DNA of 64,000 bases from Oegoconia quadripuncta (Eukaryota; Arthropoda; Insecta; Lepidoptera; Autostichidae). A program made the position numbers and the translations under genes. Each line of letters opens with the position of its first letter. Positions within the stretch are counted from its first letter, which is position 1. The DNA lies in contig OX438747.1 in assembly GCA_949316235.1 (NCBI GenBank), positions 34,363,601 to 34,427,600 on the forward strand, read 5' to 3'. The notes beneath the pieces were generated by a model that was not told where the DNA came from, did no database searches, and was given only the letters and a program-made list of their open reading frames with translations. This document shows positions 31,994-44,157 of this stretch, piece by piece.

Positions 31994-32224
31994 TAACATA
32001 GAAATTATACAACAATATCAAAATGGTTGTTTGCCTTTTATAACCTTAACAAGGAATACAGAAATCCATGACTATCCACAATTGGAGACTGTCAGGGAGG
32101 TATATGACAATACATACATAATCGGGTTAATTTAGACCTTGTATATTTATCAATCTGGTGTAAAATTCAAGTATTTCCTTAGAGTTAACAAGATTTAAAA
32201 AGTTTATTGCTGTCACTGTTACAG

Positions 32225-33417
32225 AATTCACCAACTGGAAACAAGAGATGGAGGAGAATACGGAAACCACATACAACTACCATAGCACGAAGTATAGCGC
32301 TAAGCAAATGTTCAGGTGCGCTAACTCTCCAATCACCGAAGACGGTGACAAAACCACCGCTCACTTCTGCCCATCCACTATTGTCTACCAAGAGTACCCC
32401 AAAGGTATCCAAGTACATTTCTACACACAACACAGTGGACACAATCATAAGAAGTATCATTTATCAGACAAATATAAGACATTCTCTATTACTGGCCTCC
32501 TACAACAAGCGGCAAGTTACACAGACATGACTGATGTGAAATACGAGGAAAATGATTTGTATTTGCAATTTAAAACGTTAATGGAATCAATTGTGCTCGA
32601 CGCGGCGAAAATAAATATTGACACATTGAAAATTTTAATCGGCAAGGCTTTGGATATGACCTCTGTGTTGACAAATTACGATGAGGAGGGCGAATATGAG
32701 GCAACTGATAATAGGGCTACACTATCGTTGAGTTCTAACAAGGAGGTTGATGATGACATAACTAAGGCCTTGGAGATTTTAAATACCAATCAGAAACGAA
32801 GCACTGACACAGTTATGGATGTCGGTCCCGCTAAAAGGCTAAGAAACAAACCTCCTGTCGAAGAGAAGTCACCTATATTACAAAAAGTCTTAAAACCAGC
32901 GAAAAACCCCAGTACATTCTCAATGGTCAGTGAAAAAGACTCTGAGATAATACTGAAGGAATTAGCGAATAAAGTCGATCTTCAAAACGGGAACAAGCCA
33001 GACCCACCACTGAAGGTGGATGTGAAAAATTTCGACCAATCACCATCGTCCTTCAACGATTCGTATAAACATTTCGTTGAGAAGAACTTAAAGGGTGACA
33101 ATAAAAAGACAACCACTCCAAAAAGCAAAAGCACGCCGCAGCTTAAGAAAGTCTCGCTTCAAGAAACCAAGAAAAATACGCCTCAGGACAAGAAAGCGGT
33201 CCAAGAGAAGAAAAGCACTCCGCAAAGGAAAAACGTAGTGAAAACAAAAATGGGCCAGTTTAAACCAAATACTCCACCCAAACCCAAAAACGTTCCAAGT
33301 ATAAAGCCCAGGTTGAAAGAAGTAAGGAACACGTCAATCTCTGGCAAAGTGAAAGATGTAGTATACGAAGTCAAAGAAAGAGAGAATGATTGCAATATTT
33401 TGATATTGAAAATATGA
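32225..33417 (+). CDS. Gene B, exon 3: MULE-type zinc-binding-like domain and basic tail
   Basis: Acceptor ctgtcactgttacag. In phase 1 it reads EFTNWKQEMEENTETTYNYH.. and continues open to TGA at 33415-33417. The first ~90 residues carry MFRC, then HFCPSTIVYQE, then QHSGHNHKKYHLS: the C..C..H..H layout of the WRKY/GCM1-like zinc domain of MULE (FAR1-like) transposases and their domesticated animal relatives. A middle region is mildly acidic. The last ~130 residues are Lys/Pro/Thr-rich with repeated TPQxKK words and look disordered. No DDE catalytic core is present, so it is not a transposase. Likely a chromatin-associated regulator; the function is inferred. Confidence 0.75.
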
Positions 33418-33830
33418 GTGTAATTTCATTCGCACATGAAAATAGCTGAAATGAATTTAGGGTGAATAGGCATCGCGAGCGTCATCTTTGGCTGCATCCC
33501 AAAAGAAAAAGATTATACGTCTATTAATAGGCGTAATCCTCCAAAGTGCCTATCAAAATAATTTGTCTATTTAAATTGATGACTTAATTTGATGTAACCA
33601 ACTATGCAATTATCAAATGAATTATGAAACAAATGAAATCACTTATGTACGGCTGCGGTTATGTACAGACGAATCTCCCTAAAAGTATTATATGGACCGT
33701 ATGGACCGAAGCACTCCAGCACCATCTATTAGAAAGTATTCATACAATATCAACACTCAAACCAAATCCATAATAATATGTCACATATAAATGAGTAAGA
33801 AAATTTCGTCAGGTCTGCTAATTGATATCG
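33418..33830. other. Gene B 3' flank
   Basis: No clear AATAAA immediately downstream and no gene seen. Confidence 0.3.
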
Positions 33831-33834
33831 TGGT

Positions 33835-33920
33835 CTAGTGGCAAGCGACACGCACACGAGTGCTTAGGTAACGTCTTTCGAAAAGACACGGTTTTCGAAT
33901 CCGGCTAAGACAATTTTTAT
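33835..33920 (+). pseudogene. tRNA-like sequence with long variable arm
   Basis: A-box-like tggtctagtggcaagcgac, a potential variable-arm hairpin gtctttcgaaaagac, and a B-box-like ggttttcgaatcc with two extra T. A T-rich run follows. The acceptor stem does not pair, so this is a tRNA-derived repeat or pseudogene; a working tRNA is unlikely. Confidence 0.4.
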
Positions 33921-34504
33921 TCGATTTTTTTTCTATTTGGAATTTTTTTTTCTATCTATAAAGGGAAATAAAACGTAAACACTTCATTAAAATAATAAAA
34001 AGGTAAGGAAAATAAGAAAAGTAAAAATTTTTGGAGGTAACACTTTAGCCCATGTGATACTTTAAGGATGATTGGTTTGTACAGTGAAGCGTATATACGG
34101 TTTGCCGATCAGCGAACATGGAATAAGCAATTGACTGACAGTGGTGTCGATTCGGTTGTACACCAACTAAACTAAATTAAAACTAGTTTTGGAGTAGTGC
34201 CGTCGCATCGTACTGTTCCAGGGAGAATGAGACAGTACTACTTTAAAACTGGTTTTAGTTTAGTGAAATGATATCACTTTATTTGCATTGATTTTTGGTG
34301 GCGTGGCTGGTGAATATATTAACAAAATTCCCGCAAAAACCTGCCTATACGAGGCGTGCAAATATTTAAGGCATAGATTACAAATTTTACAATTTCCACT
34401 ATTTTGCGTAGCTAAGCACAGTGAATTCTAAATTATCCCAGTCATAATTAATAATACTAAATACTAATGAGTTCGTCAAAAAACAGCATTAATTCAAATG
34501 AATG
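33921..34504. other. Unassigned
   Basis: No feature recognised. Confidence 0.25.
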
Positions 34505-34645
34505 AAAGCAATCCGCCGCCCATGGTCACCCGCAACACCAAAAGGGTCACAGATGCGTTACCGGCCTTTGAGGAAGGTGTAGGCTTCGGGAATACCGCTG
34601 CCGGAATTCCATTCCACAGGGTGGTCGTAATTCAAATGTCATGTA
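34505..34645 (-). mobile_element. Reversed copy of the 'ccatgggcggcgg' LINE tail
   Basis: Complement of the 23190 unit with an additional upstream piece (ggaattccggcagcggta). Confidence 0.6.
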
Positions 34646-35132
34646 TAAAATAGAAAAACTATCTCTATTATTATAATTAAATCCCTGCATTTATAAATTT
34701 ATATTAGTGATTCCTATATAGTATCAAATTTGTATGAAAATTTGTCTAATAGCCAGCCACGTAGTTGTATCTTGAACCGTTGCAGAGGCAATTCTTTGAT
34801 ATTGTCCGGTAAATGATAAACAAAATTTTATTCCCATAAAAAAGTAATTCTTTTTTACCATTGCCAATCTACAGTATGGCACTTGAAGCCTATTATTTAA
34901 TTTGTCCCTAATTTTTTTAGTTTTAGTAGTTTAATTGGTGTACATCCGAATCGACACCAGTATTGTAAAAGTAAACACTAGTAATTTCTTAGCTACATAG
35001 CATTTGTTATATCGGTGCAGGTCTTCGCTATGTAGAGATTTAATGGTGTTCATATTATGTTCGTTCCCATATCTGTTAATCGATTATGTGTGATACATAC
35101 ACGAATGGACTAGATAATTTGATAAATTAATT
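34646..35132. other. Unassigned AT-rich
   Basis: 34760-34930 may be decayed LINE C-terminus on the minus strand; not certain. Confidence 0.25.
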
Positions 35133-35370
35133 GACGACCGATTGGTGTAGGGGATAGTGACCCTGTCAGCGAAACCAACGCTTGCGGGTTCGAATCCCGC
35201 GATGGGTAAATGTTTGTGTGATGAATATGAACATTTGTTCCTGAGTCATGGATGTTTATATAAATATTTATGTATGTTTATCCATTATCTAGTATCCATA
35301 GTACAAGCTTTGCTTAGTTTGGGCCCAGATGATTGGTGTAAGTGTCCGAAATATTTATTTAAAAAAAAAA
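35133..35370 (+). mobile_element. SINE family C, full length
   Basis: gaccgattggtgtaggggat head, gggttcgaatcccgc B box, complete body and tail, then an A-run. Confidence 0.85.
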
Positions 35371-35399
35371 TGCAAGAGTGGCAAATTGTAAGAAACTAA

Positions 35400-35706
35400 T
35401 TCAAGATTGAGAACAGTCTTGTGACCGGTCTCAAGTAAACGTGTTGATTAATATACCTAACTTGAGACTTGACAAGCACGTGCATACTCGAGCAGTACTC
35501 ACTTGAGAGGTGCGCGTATTAATAAACGAAACTCAAGACTATCATTCATTCGTCGGCGAATACTTGAGAAGCGATCTCAGCTGAGTAGACCTCAAGATTG
35601 GTTTATAAATTAGCACGGAGCTTGAGATAGCGTCAACTGCTTAAGACGCATCTCGGTTGATACAGCCTCAAGACTTGTATTGATATTGGTTCATTAATAC
35701 TGGCCC
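35400..35706. mobile_element. PIF/Harbinger-like MITE subfamily 1, left end lost
   Basis: Begins inside the family at ttcaagattgagaacagtct and ends ..ggttcattaatactggccc. Confidence 0.75.
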
Positions 35707-36783
35707 AAGTATGCCACATGTTTTGGACAGTTACGTCGTCACGAGATCAAATTTTGTGATATATACATTCAAACCAGTTCAATGACCTCGCAGCCACGTA
35801 TCCAGTCACCTTCCTGCCGCCCCAGTACCCCGTCAGCCTTAGCAGTAGGCTCTCGAAGCTTGAGTAGCATATATCCATTAATAAAAGCAAGGGACTGAGA
35901 CGACATTCTATGAAGCTATAACTCTAAGTGCAAACAATCCTGAACACCACGCACGACCTATCAAACCGAAGTGTGAGTAACAAAGCACAAGAATCAGTGA
36001 ACTCTTTCAAAAACAGACCGCAAATATTTAGTTTAAACATTCACGCATCAGCTTAACCGAAATAGTCCCGCTGGTACCGATCGGTACCACCTAATAGCGC
36101 ATACTGACAAGCCCCCGACAACTTTGAATTTTCAACTCGTGCCGCTCTCAGGTAATCAACAGGTTATTATTTGTTTAGTAACATAATACCTGACCTGATT
36201 TGTTTATAGTTATGCGGCTCTGTTATTCAAAAGGCCAAAACAGTTTACAGAAAGAGATTAGACGCAATAGAAATAGTTGTGTATTATTATTAACTTTACG
36301 CGCCGTCGTCGTCGTCCCGAGCTGCGCGTGCGCAAACTCGCACCGCAAATTTTACTAAATACCTACCTAACCTACCTTCTCGTGTGCATTTTATGGTTTT
36401 ATCACTTGCAGTTGTTTTTTAGATGATTTTGTATATAGATTTATTATTGTTTAATTTTAGTTAATGTTTAAATTTATTCATAGAGTAATAGTAATTAATT
36501 CCATGGTGGCAGCAACTACTCTACTTGGGGGGGGGGGGGACGGACGGACGGGACTGAAAATCAGCAAATCTGCTGAGTCACAGTTTGACCTAATTTATTA
36601 TCAATTAATTACTTGTTAAATTAAGTTTGTGGTGAATAAATATCTTTTATTTATTTATTTATTAACATGAGTAACAGAAAAAAAATCTGGTTTAAATTCA
36701 AGTGTTACACAATTTAATTTATTTATTGTATTTATACTTCTTTATGGCCTATAGTAGGTCGGACAATAGAAATTGAGTCGTAA
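35707..36783. other. Unassigned, with CpG-rich block and 13-G run
   Basis: 36300-36350 is CpG-rich (cgccgtcgtcgtcgtcccga). 36527-36539 is a run of 13 G followed by (acgg)n. No exon could be supported. Confidence 0.35.
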
Positions 36784-37443
36784 GGCCCGTATTAAAAACC
36801 AATCTCAATACAAGTCTTGAGGCTGTATCAACCGAGATGCTTCTTAAGAAGTTGACGCTATCTCAAGCTCCGTGCTAATTTATAAACCAATCTTGGGGTC
36901 TACTCAACTGAGATCGCTTCTCAATTATTCGCCTCAGCGGTGAATGAATGATAGATAGATAAAGCGTTTATTTGTTACTCCAGTCACACACATACTTTTT
37001 TTTTTTTTTTTTTTATTATTAAAAACTGGTTTCGCGTTTGGCTACAATCTCACCTGATGGAAAGTGACGATGTAGCCGAAGATGTATCACGCGCACCCAC
37101 TTACATTAAGTTTTGCAGGAATTTTTATTAAACTTATAGTGCAGGTATAACTACAGAATATGTCTATTAGTAACTTATAACTAAAGCATATGTGTGCTGC
37201 AGTAGGACAAATGGGTCACAGCTCAGTGTGTGACCCATTTGTGAGGAGAATCATAGGTACAATAGAATCATAGGTCATAGCTACAAGTGTTTCGTTTATA
37301 CGTGAAACTCGGCGCACCTCTCCAGTGAGTACTGCTTGAGTATGCACGTGCTTTTCAGGTCTCAAGCTAGGTTTATTAATCAACACCTTTACTTGAGACC
37401 GATCACAAGACTCCTCTCAATCTTGAGAATGGTTTAACGGGCC
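36784..37443. mobile_element. Harbinger-like MITE interrupted by LINE pieces
   Basis: TAA flanks (36781-36783, 37444-37446) and family ends. The interior is split at about 36950-37272 by a block with gatagatagata, a poly-T run (36990-37014) and the reversed LINE terminus 'ctggtttcgcgtttggctac'. Confidence 0.75.
36990..37110 (-). mobile_element. Jockey-like LINE 3' terminus
   Basis: Reversed poly(A) then ctggtttcgcgtttggctac..gatgtatcacgcgcacccac, matching 52740-52855. Confidence 0.7.
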
Positions 37444-38275
37444 TAAGAAAGTGTTATCTGTATTAGGATTAAACTGGTAAGACAAATTGTCCTGGATGAA
37501 ATATTTAACCTGTTATAAAAAAAAGAGGAGGTTGTTGATGTCTATTATTGAGATATGTTCCGCGATACCTCTAGGTTAAACCGATTGCATTCCGCAGATG
37601 TGGTTTTGCCAATTTTTGAATTATATTAATAATTGTAATATTACGAGTACATTAGCAAATCAAAGATGTCGTAAGTCGTATCCTACCAGCTAAAGTCAAA
37701 AGTAATTTGCCATATAAAACATGGAATATCGGGTAAAAGTACTAACACAGAAATTGCAGTCCGTCTCCCCCCCCCCCCCCCCCCCCCCGATCCCCGCGCC
37801 CTCGACGCGTCATTCATTACAGACTATACATTACGTTCCTAGACTAAAAGTTTTAAACGTGTGCCAAAGGAATCGATCGACCATAGCGCCCGTGGTATGA
37901 AGTTAAAATTCTACCATCGGCCTATGACTTGTACATAATTTAAATGGATTGGAACAAATTGTACATATTTAATTAGACTGTTGTTAATTTTATACAATAC
38001 TTTGTTGTATTTTTTTTTTTTATAAAAAAAGACTAGTGTCAGTTCCCCAGTGTTTACAGTACTCAAGTACATTTACAAAAGGTGGAAGTGGAACTAATAC
38101 CTACTGATGATACTCCATTCGTTGAGTTAGGTGTGAACGTGAATACCAGTCACAATAGATGAGCAGCCCTTGGGCACGCGAGGTCATTGGCACTGGTGGT
38201 TCAGAATGAGCTTACAGGGACGCACGTTACAATAAACGACACAGTTTATTAAACGTAATACAATAATGAATCTTA
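37444..38275. other. Unassigned, with 22-C homopolymer
   Basis: 37767-37788 is an uninterrupted run of 22 C. Otherwise no supported feature. Confidence 0.5.
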
Positions 38276-38919
38276 GGCCCGTATTAATAAACCGTTCTCA
38301 AGATTGAGAACAGTCTTGTGACCGGCCTCAAGTAAACGTGTTGATTAATACACCTAACTTGAGACCTGAAAAGCACGTGCATACTCAAGCAGTACTCACT
38401 TGAGAGTTTCACGTATTAATAAACGAAACTCAAGACTATCATTCATTCGCCGCTGTGGCGAATACTTGAGAAGTGATCTCAGCTGAGTAGACCTCAAGAT
38501 TGGTTTATAAATTAGCACGGAACTTGAGATAGCGTCAACTGCTTAAGACGCATTTCGGTTGATACAGCCTTAAGACTTCCTTAAGCCTTAAGATAATAAA
38601 CCAATCTCAATACAGGTCTTAAGCCTGTATCACCCGAGATGCGTCTTAAGAATTTGACGCTATCTTCAGCTCCGTGCTAATTTGTAAACCAATCGTGAGG
38701 TTTACTCGGCCGAGATCACTTCTGAAGTATACGCCTCAGCGGCGAATGAATGGTAGTCTTGAGTTTCGTTTATCAATACACGCATCTCTCAAGTGGGTAC
38801 TGCTTGAGTTTGCACGTGCTTGTCAGGTCTCAAGTTAGATTTATTAATCATCACGTTTACACACATCAACCGATCACAAGACTCCTCTCAATCTTGAGAA
38901 TGGTTTATTAATACTGGCC
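38276..38919. mobile_element. Two Harbinger-like MITEs in inverted orientation
   Basis: A full copy (38276 to ~38583) is followed directly by a second copy in the opposite orientation (~38597-38919). They form a near-palindrome of about 640 bp centred close to 38590. TTA lies at 38273-38275. Confidence 0.8.
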
Positions 38920-39421
38920 TGAGTGTTTCGTTGTAATTGGTCCAGTCAAAATATGCATATTTAGCGGTGTAACTTTCTATAATCTTAAAGGCCCTGATTT
39001 TTTGTACATAGACAGAGTACCTATCAGTGATATTGTAAAATATATTTTCTAACGGATCAGGAGTTTGCTCTAGGTATAGTGTAGGTATTTAGTTATAAAA
39101 CCTACAATGTTAAATTAAAGTTACCACTGTGCACTTCGTTGCGTTGTAGAAGTTGGTAAGATCTTTTGAAACTATTTTCTAAAAAATAGTTTATTGAATC
39201 GTGATATTTGCCCTCGGCGAAATTTTTCATAATTTTAAAGACTAAGGGCCGCATTAATAAAGCAATCCTCAGATTCTGATCGAGACTCGCTCTCAAAACT
39301 ATATTTTTTTATGCTGATTAAATACGCAAGAATATCTAGGGTACCTACCTACCGACGTAAGTTTCACCTCAATCGTTTTTTTAATACGTACCAAGTCTTT
39401 GCCATGTTTGATGAAAATCGG
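38920..39421. other. Unassigned; MITE end at 39245
   Basis: 'gggccgcattaataaagcaa' is a stray family end. No gene. Confidence 0.3.
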
Positions 39422-39434
39422 TGAAGCCGTTTCA

Positions 39435-39819
39435 TTTTTTTTTTTTCGTGGCATTCTCTCCTCTAGGAGAAGGCAAAGGGATCTAGCCCATAACAGCCAT
39501 GTCTTATTTCTTCAGTTTGTAAGTCAGTCTCAGTCAAAACAAGTAATTCGTCGTATACTTGGCATATACAGAGTCTAGTCACGGTCAAGTCATTCTTCAG
39601 TAAAGTGGCAGAATGCTTTACAAAAGATTTTGGCGTCTTGAGGGAACCCGAAAGCTCCGTTACGCACTTTAATTTACACTTCCTTTCACTTGTACACCAT
39701 CACTAACGTTTGCTGCACAATGTTCTGCCATTATTAAGCTTCAAAAGTTAGAATGCACAAATTATAAGAATTATAAAGAAAAATGCTACTTCACTCGCCG
39801 AGTTCCCGCCAAAAAGCCC
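39435..39819 (-). mobile_element. Retroposon family D, copy 3
   Basis: Minus-strand copy with a poly(A) tail (T-run at 39435) and the usual start (ggctttttggcgggaactcg). It is flanked by tgaagccgtttca (39422-39434) and tgaagccatttca (39820-39832), a 13-bp duplication with one later change. Confidence 0.85.
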
Positions 39820-39832
39820 TGAAGCCATTTCA

Positions 39833-41056
39833 AAGAAACCTAGCTATTATTTCGAGTTTTCTAAATTATTAGTTTTTTTTTTTAATTTGTTGGATGGAAA
39901 TCGATTAAGCCGATTCGAAGATTTAGCTTTGGTTTATCTAGTTGATATAATCTTGTTTTCTCGTGGATTTTCTAAACTTTCAATATAGTTATTAAAGAAG
40001 TTATTGCTCGTTTTTTTTTTTTTGAAAATAGTTACAGGGATTCTAAGTATATTCTCCGACGCAATGTAATTCACAGTGGTAATTTTAATGATACAGCCTA
40101 CGTTTTATTACTAAATATGTATATTATAACTAAAGCAAGCTACGGATTTGTTAGAATTTTTTTTATTCTATCACTGAGAGGTACTCTATGCATGTGCAAA
40201 AAACTACGGCTTTTAAAATTATAGGAAATAAAAAGTGAATCCTTACTGGACTAATTAGTTTGCGTAAATGGAGCCAAAATGAAAACGGTAATTGTTCTAT
40301 ACAATTATTATTTGTAGTCTGGCAACGAGCTGGCGACTGATTATTATGCTGGTATAAACCATGGACTTGTATAAACAAATAGTATTGTTTTTTTTATTGT
40401 ACAGTGATGAGAGGATGTATGTACATGAACTGGATATTATTTAATTAAATATGTGAATGGATTACGTAAGTAGGTCGCAATACTCTTTGTCAATTTTGAG
40501 TTTTTCTTAATTAAAAAGGAATATTTTCCGGATGCCCTTTCGGAACTAAAACTTTGCGGCGGGCCCATGAATATGAAAAACATGCAAGCGAACCACAGAC
40601 TACTCAGAAGAACTAAGGGAATTTCAAAAATAATAGTCTTACCACAAAAAACACAAATAGTGTCTAAAGAGTGCTTTTATGCATAGATTTAATTAAATTC
40701 TATTTTTTTATCAATTATAATTATTATGCCAGAATATAGGTACACAAGGGTAGGTAGTTTAGCTGGGAATACCTCTATTTTACTCGGGAGGAATTTAAAA
40801 CAGATCCAGTGTTGCCATTATTGCGACAGACTTACGTAATTCCCGTATTATTTATATTTTTGTTTTAAAATGTATAATCGTTAGTTATAATTAATCATAG
40901 TGTTAGTTAGTTGACTGTTTGGTTTTGTTTTACAAACCCATAGGCCTAAACTAAGTTGTGTGAATGATAATTTTAGAAATGGAAAATTTGTATTTAAAAT
41001 TCAATATTTTACGCTATTCGTTTTTTTAATGAACAACGAGTCTTGGCCTCGGTCAC
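39833..41056. other. Unassigned AT-rich DNA
   Basis: No gene or repeat recognised in about 1.2 kb. Confidence 0.3.
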
Positions 41057-41170
41057 ATCTGATGAATCAAGATTGGAAGGTGGAAGCGCGCTTACCCGGA
41101 ACCCCCCAACTTATTTCGGGGACTGGCTATCTTATCTCAAACAGCTGGAACACAACAATGCTGCTTAGCG
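41057..41170 (-). mobile_element. SINE family A fragment
   Basis: Reversed 'cttccacctt', 'ggtttccgggtaagcgcgc', 'gataagatagccagtcccc', truncated by the next MITE. Confidence 0.75.
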
Positions 41171-41179
41171 GCATACTTA

Positions 41180-41672
41180 GGCCCGTATTAATAAACTAAT
41201 CTCAATACATGTCTTGAGACTGTGTCAACCGTGATGCGTCGCAGTTGATGCTATCTTAAGCTCCGTGCTAATTTATAAACCAATCTTGAGGTGTACTCAG
41301 CTGAGATCACTTCTCAAGTATTCGCCTCAGCGGCGAATGAATGACAGTCTTGAGTTTCGTTTATTAATACGCGCACCTCTCAAGTGAGTACTGTTTGAGT
41401 ATGCACGTGCGTTTCTGTGTGCGAAGTGTAAGTTGTCTCGTTTTTAACTTTACCATCGCGATCGCGTTTACGAAAAAAGTCCCTATGAAAAAAATCGTTT
41501 TGCAAACTATCCGCTAGATCTTCATACAAATCGTCACGTAAACGTGAACGCGGTAGTAAAGTTAAGTCGAAAGAAAACTCGCACTCCGCCCTCAGGTCTC
41601 AAGTAAGGTTTATTAATCAACACGTTTACTTGAGACCGGTCACAAGACTGTTCTCAATCTTGAGATTGGGCC
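41180..41672. mobile_element. Harbinger-like MITE carrying a second MITE
   Basis: TTA at 41177-41179 and 41673-41675, with family ends at both sides. 41410-41592 inside is the 'cgcgatcgcgtttacg' MITE also seen at 20615. Confidence 0.8.
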
Positions 41673-41681
41673 TTAGTGTAC

Positions 41682-41760
41682 AATACAAATACACTTTATT
41701 GCACAACATAATAGAAAATATAGTTACAGAAAGTGGTAGGAGTACTTCCGCGTCTTCACT
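41682..41760 (-). repeat. LINE tail fragment
   Basis: 'caatacaaatacactttatt' is shared with 9065 and 46470. Confidence 0.5.
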
Positions 41761-42129
41761 TTGAGCGCGTTGGTAATGTACAGTCAGCTGCAGAGAAACC
41801 AGACCCCCCCGTACTTGCAGTCAAATTAAATCATAAATATTTTATTTCGTAAAAATGAAAAAATGTTTATTTTCGTAGGATACAATTGATCACTTGAAAA
41901 CGTTAATATATCATTTTAAATCTACCGCTCATTCGTAATGCTGTAATCCCCAGAGAAGAACGAGCAAGAAACTCAAGGGGTTGCTCTTTTCTGCGAGTCA
42001 AGATATTATTTAATAACAGTAAATTGCTTTATACTTTTTTTGGTATAGAGTCAAACATATTTATTAACAATAAATTACTAACTTTAATTTGGTTTATAGT
42101 TATACATACTATACGTCGCCAAATAAGTT

Positions 42130-44157
42130 TTAAGTCCAAGGATTACTGTCATTTAAATAATCACAAATTTTATAGTAACCTTTTGCACTGAGCTTCTGCT
42201 TCACGATACCTTTGAACTTATCTAAAGGCAAATTCTGCATATCTTCGGGAATCTTATTGAACAAACGTATACATTGCCCCTTAAATGAATTACTAACTTT
42301 ATGGAGTCTAGTTGAATGCAGAGCAAGTTTATTTTTATTTCTAGTATTTATGTCATGTTTATCGCTATTTTTCTCAAATGAAGATATATTTTTCTTTACA
42401 TAAATGACATTTTCATATATGTATTGGGATGCTAATGTCAAAATATTTACTTCTTTAAACAGTTCCCTCAAAGAATCCCTCGATTTTAACTTATATATTG
42501 CTCGAATGGCTCGTTTCTGTAGTATGAATATTTTACTAATGTCAGCTGCATTTCCCCACAGTAAAATTCCATAAGTCATTAAACTGTGGAAATAACTAAA
42601 GTAGACTAACCTAGCTGTATCAACATCTGTAACTTGTCGAATTTTCCATATTGCATATGCTGCCGAGCTGAGCCTTTTAGACAATTTTAAGATATGTGGT
42701 CCCCATTGTAGCTTAGCATCTAGAGTAATACCTAAAAACACAACTGTATCTACAGGGTCCAGCAATTCTTTTTTAATAACAACACTAGTGGCGACCTGTC
42801 TGACGTTTGGTAGAACAAACTTGATGCATTTAGTTTTCTTTTCATTCAAAAGCAAATTATTAGCCGTGAACCAATCTACCATTTTTGTTATACAATCATT
42901 AACAATACTGTAATCTTGTTCATTTCGTCTAAGTTTGAACACAAATGATGTGTCATCTGCAAACAGTACAATTTCATGTCTGTCTTTTACAAAGAAAGGT
43001 AAGTCATTTATGTAGACTAGAAACAGGAATGGACCCAATATGGATCCCTGGGGAACTCCCATGCTAACCGCAGAACCTGATGATCTCATTCCATTGACAT
43101 CCACCACTTGGATCCTATTACTAAGGTAAGATTCCATAAGTAGGAGTGCTTGACCTTGCAATCCATAGTGACGTAGTTTTTTTACCAAAATGTCATGCCG
43201 AACGCAATCAAACGCCTTGGAAAGATCACAGAACACACCTACTGCATCCTGCGACTTCTCCCAGGCATCAAATATGTGTCCTATTAGCTCAACACCTGCA
43301 TCGGTTGTTGAGCGACCCCGGGTAAAACCAAATTGTTTAGTGTGCAATAATTTATTTGTATTAAAATGTGTTAATAATTGTTCAAGGATAATTTTTTCAA
43401 ATATTTTACTAAGAGTTGGTAGTACTGATATAGGTCTGAAATTTGTGGGGTCCGATGTACTACCTGATTTAAACAAAGGAATTATCTTGCTGTATTTCAT
43501 TAAGTCAGGAAAGACCCCCTGACCAATGCACATGTTAAAAACATCAGCTAGGTAAGGAGCCATGCAATCAATTACAGATCCAATAATTTTTACAGAGAGA
43601 CCATCGAGATCTGCGGTATTACTCATTCTAATACGATTAAATGACTTTAATATATCGGAGGACACTATAGGCCTGAAATCAAATGCAACGTTACATGGAC
43701 TAACACTTGACTTTAGCAGAGATTCAGCTAGGGTGGGAGATGAGTTTAGGGTTTTGGTAGCTAACACCGGAATATTAGTAAAGAACTCATCAAAAGCTTC
43801 AGCAACTTCCATTAAATTAGTGATATCTCGATCATTAATTTTTAACTTTAAATCGAAACTACGTGACTTGACCCTTCCAGTTTCTTTGTTAATAATTTGC
43901 CAAGTTGTCTTAGAAATGTTATTACTCATTTTAATTTTCTTATGCAAATATTGTGCTTTTGCAACTAAGCACACTTTTTTAAATAATTTAGAATAACTTC
44001 TAACATAATTTTTGAATTCTTGGTTATTGTTATAGGTCCTTTCATCATATAGGTCGTATAACTTTTGTCTGCTTATATGTATTCCAACCGTCGCCCAATC
44101 ATTAAATTTTGAGCAGTTATCAACTTTAATCCGCTTTGGTTTAAATACAGTATTATA
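42130..44157 (-). pseudogene. LINE reverse transcriptase part of ORF2
   Basis: A continuous frame from just after a TAA (44158-44160) to the stop near 42130. RT blocks: FRPISVLPTLSKIFEKII, QFGFTRGRSTTDA, VFCDLSKAFDCVRHDIL, GVPQGSILGPFLFLVYIND and the catalytic FADD (counted from 43974, residues 338-341). The C-terminus RAIRAIYKL..YYKICDYLNDSNPWT is shared by the truncated copies. It copies its RNA into DNA by target-primed reverse transcription. It has no ATG of its own in the right place and depends on the upstream endonuclease part, hence called broken. Confidence 0.85.

Noticed and set aside
31953..32135. 60-codon ORF upstream of gene B exon 3
   Set aside because: Overlaps a MITE end and lacks fitting splice sites; exon 2 joins exon 3 directly in phase.
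36300..36350. CpG island or first exon
   Set aside because: Only about 50 bp is GC-rich, and no ATG, donor or downstream exon could be linked.
42130..43974. Independent 614-codon gene
   Set aside because: Its apparent start is GTG, and the same frame continues upstream to the endonuclease except for one stop. It is part of LINE ORF2.
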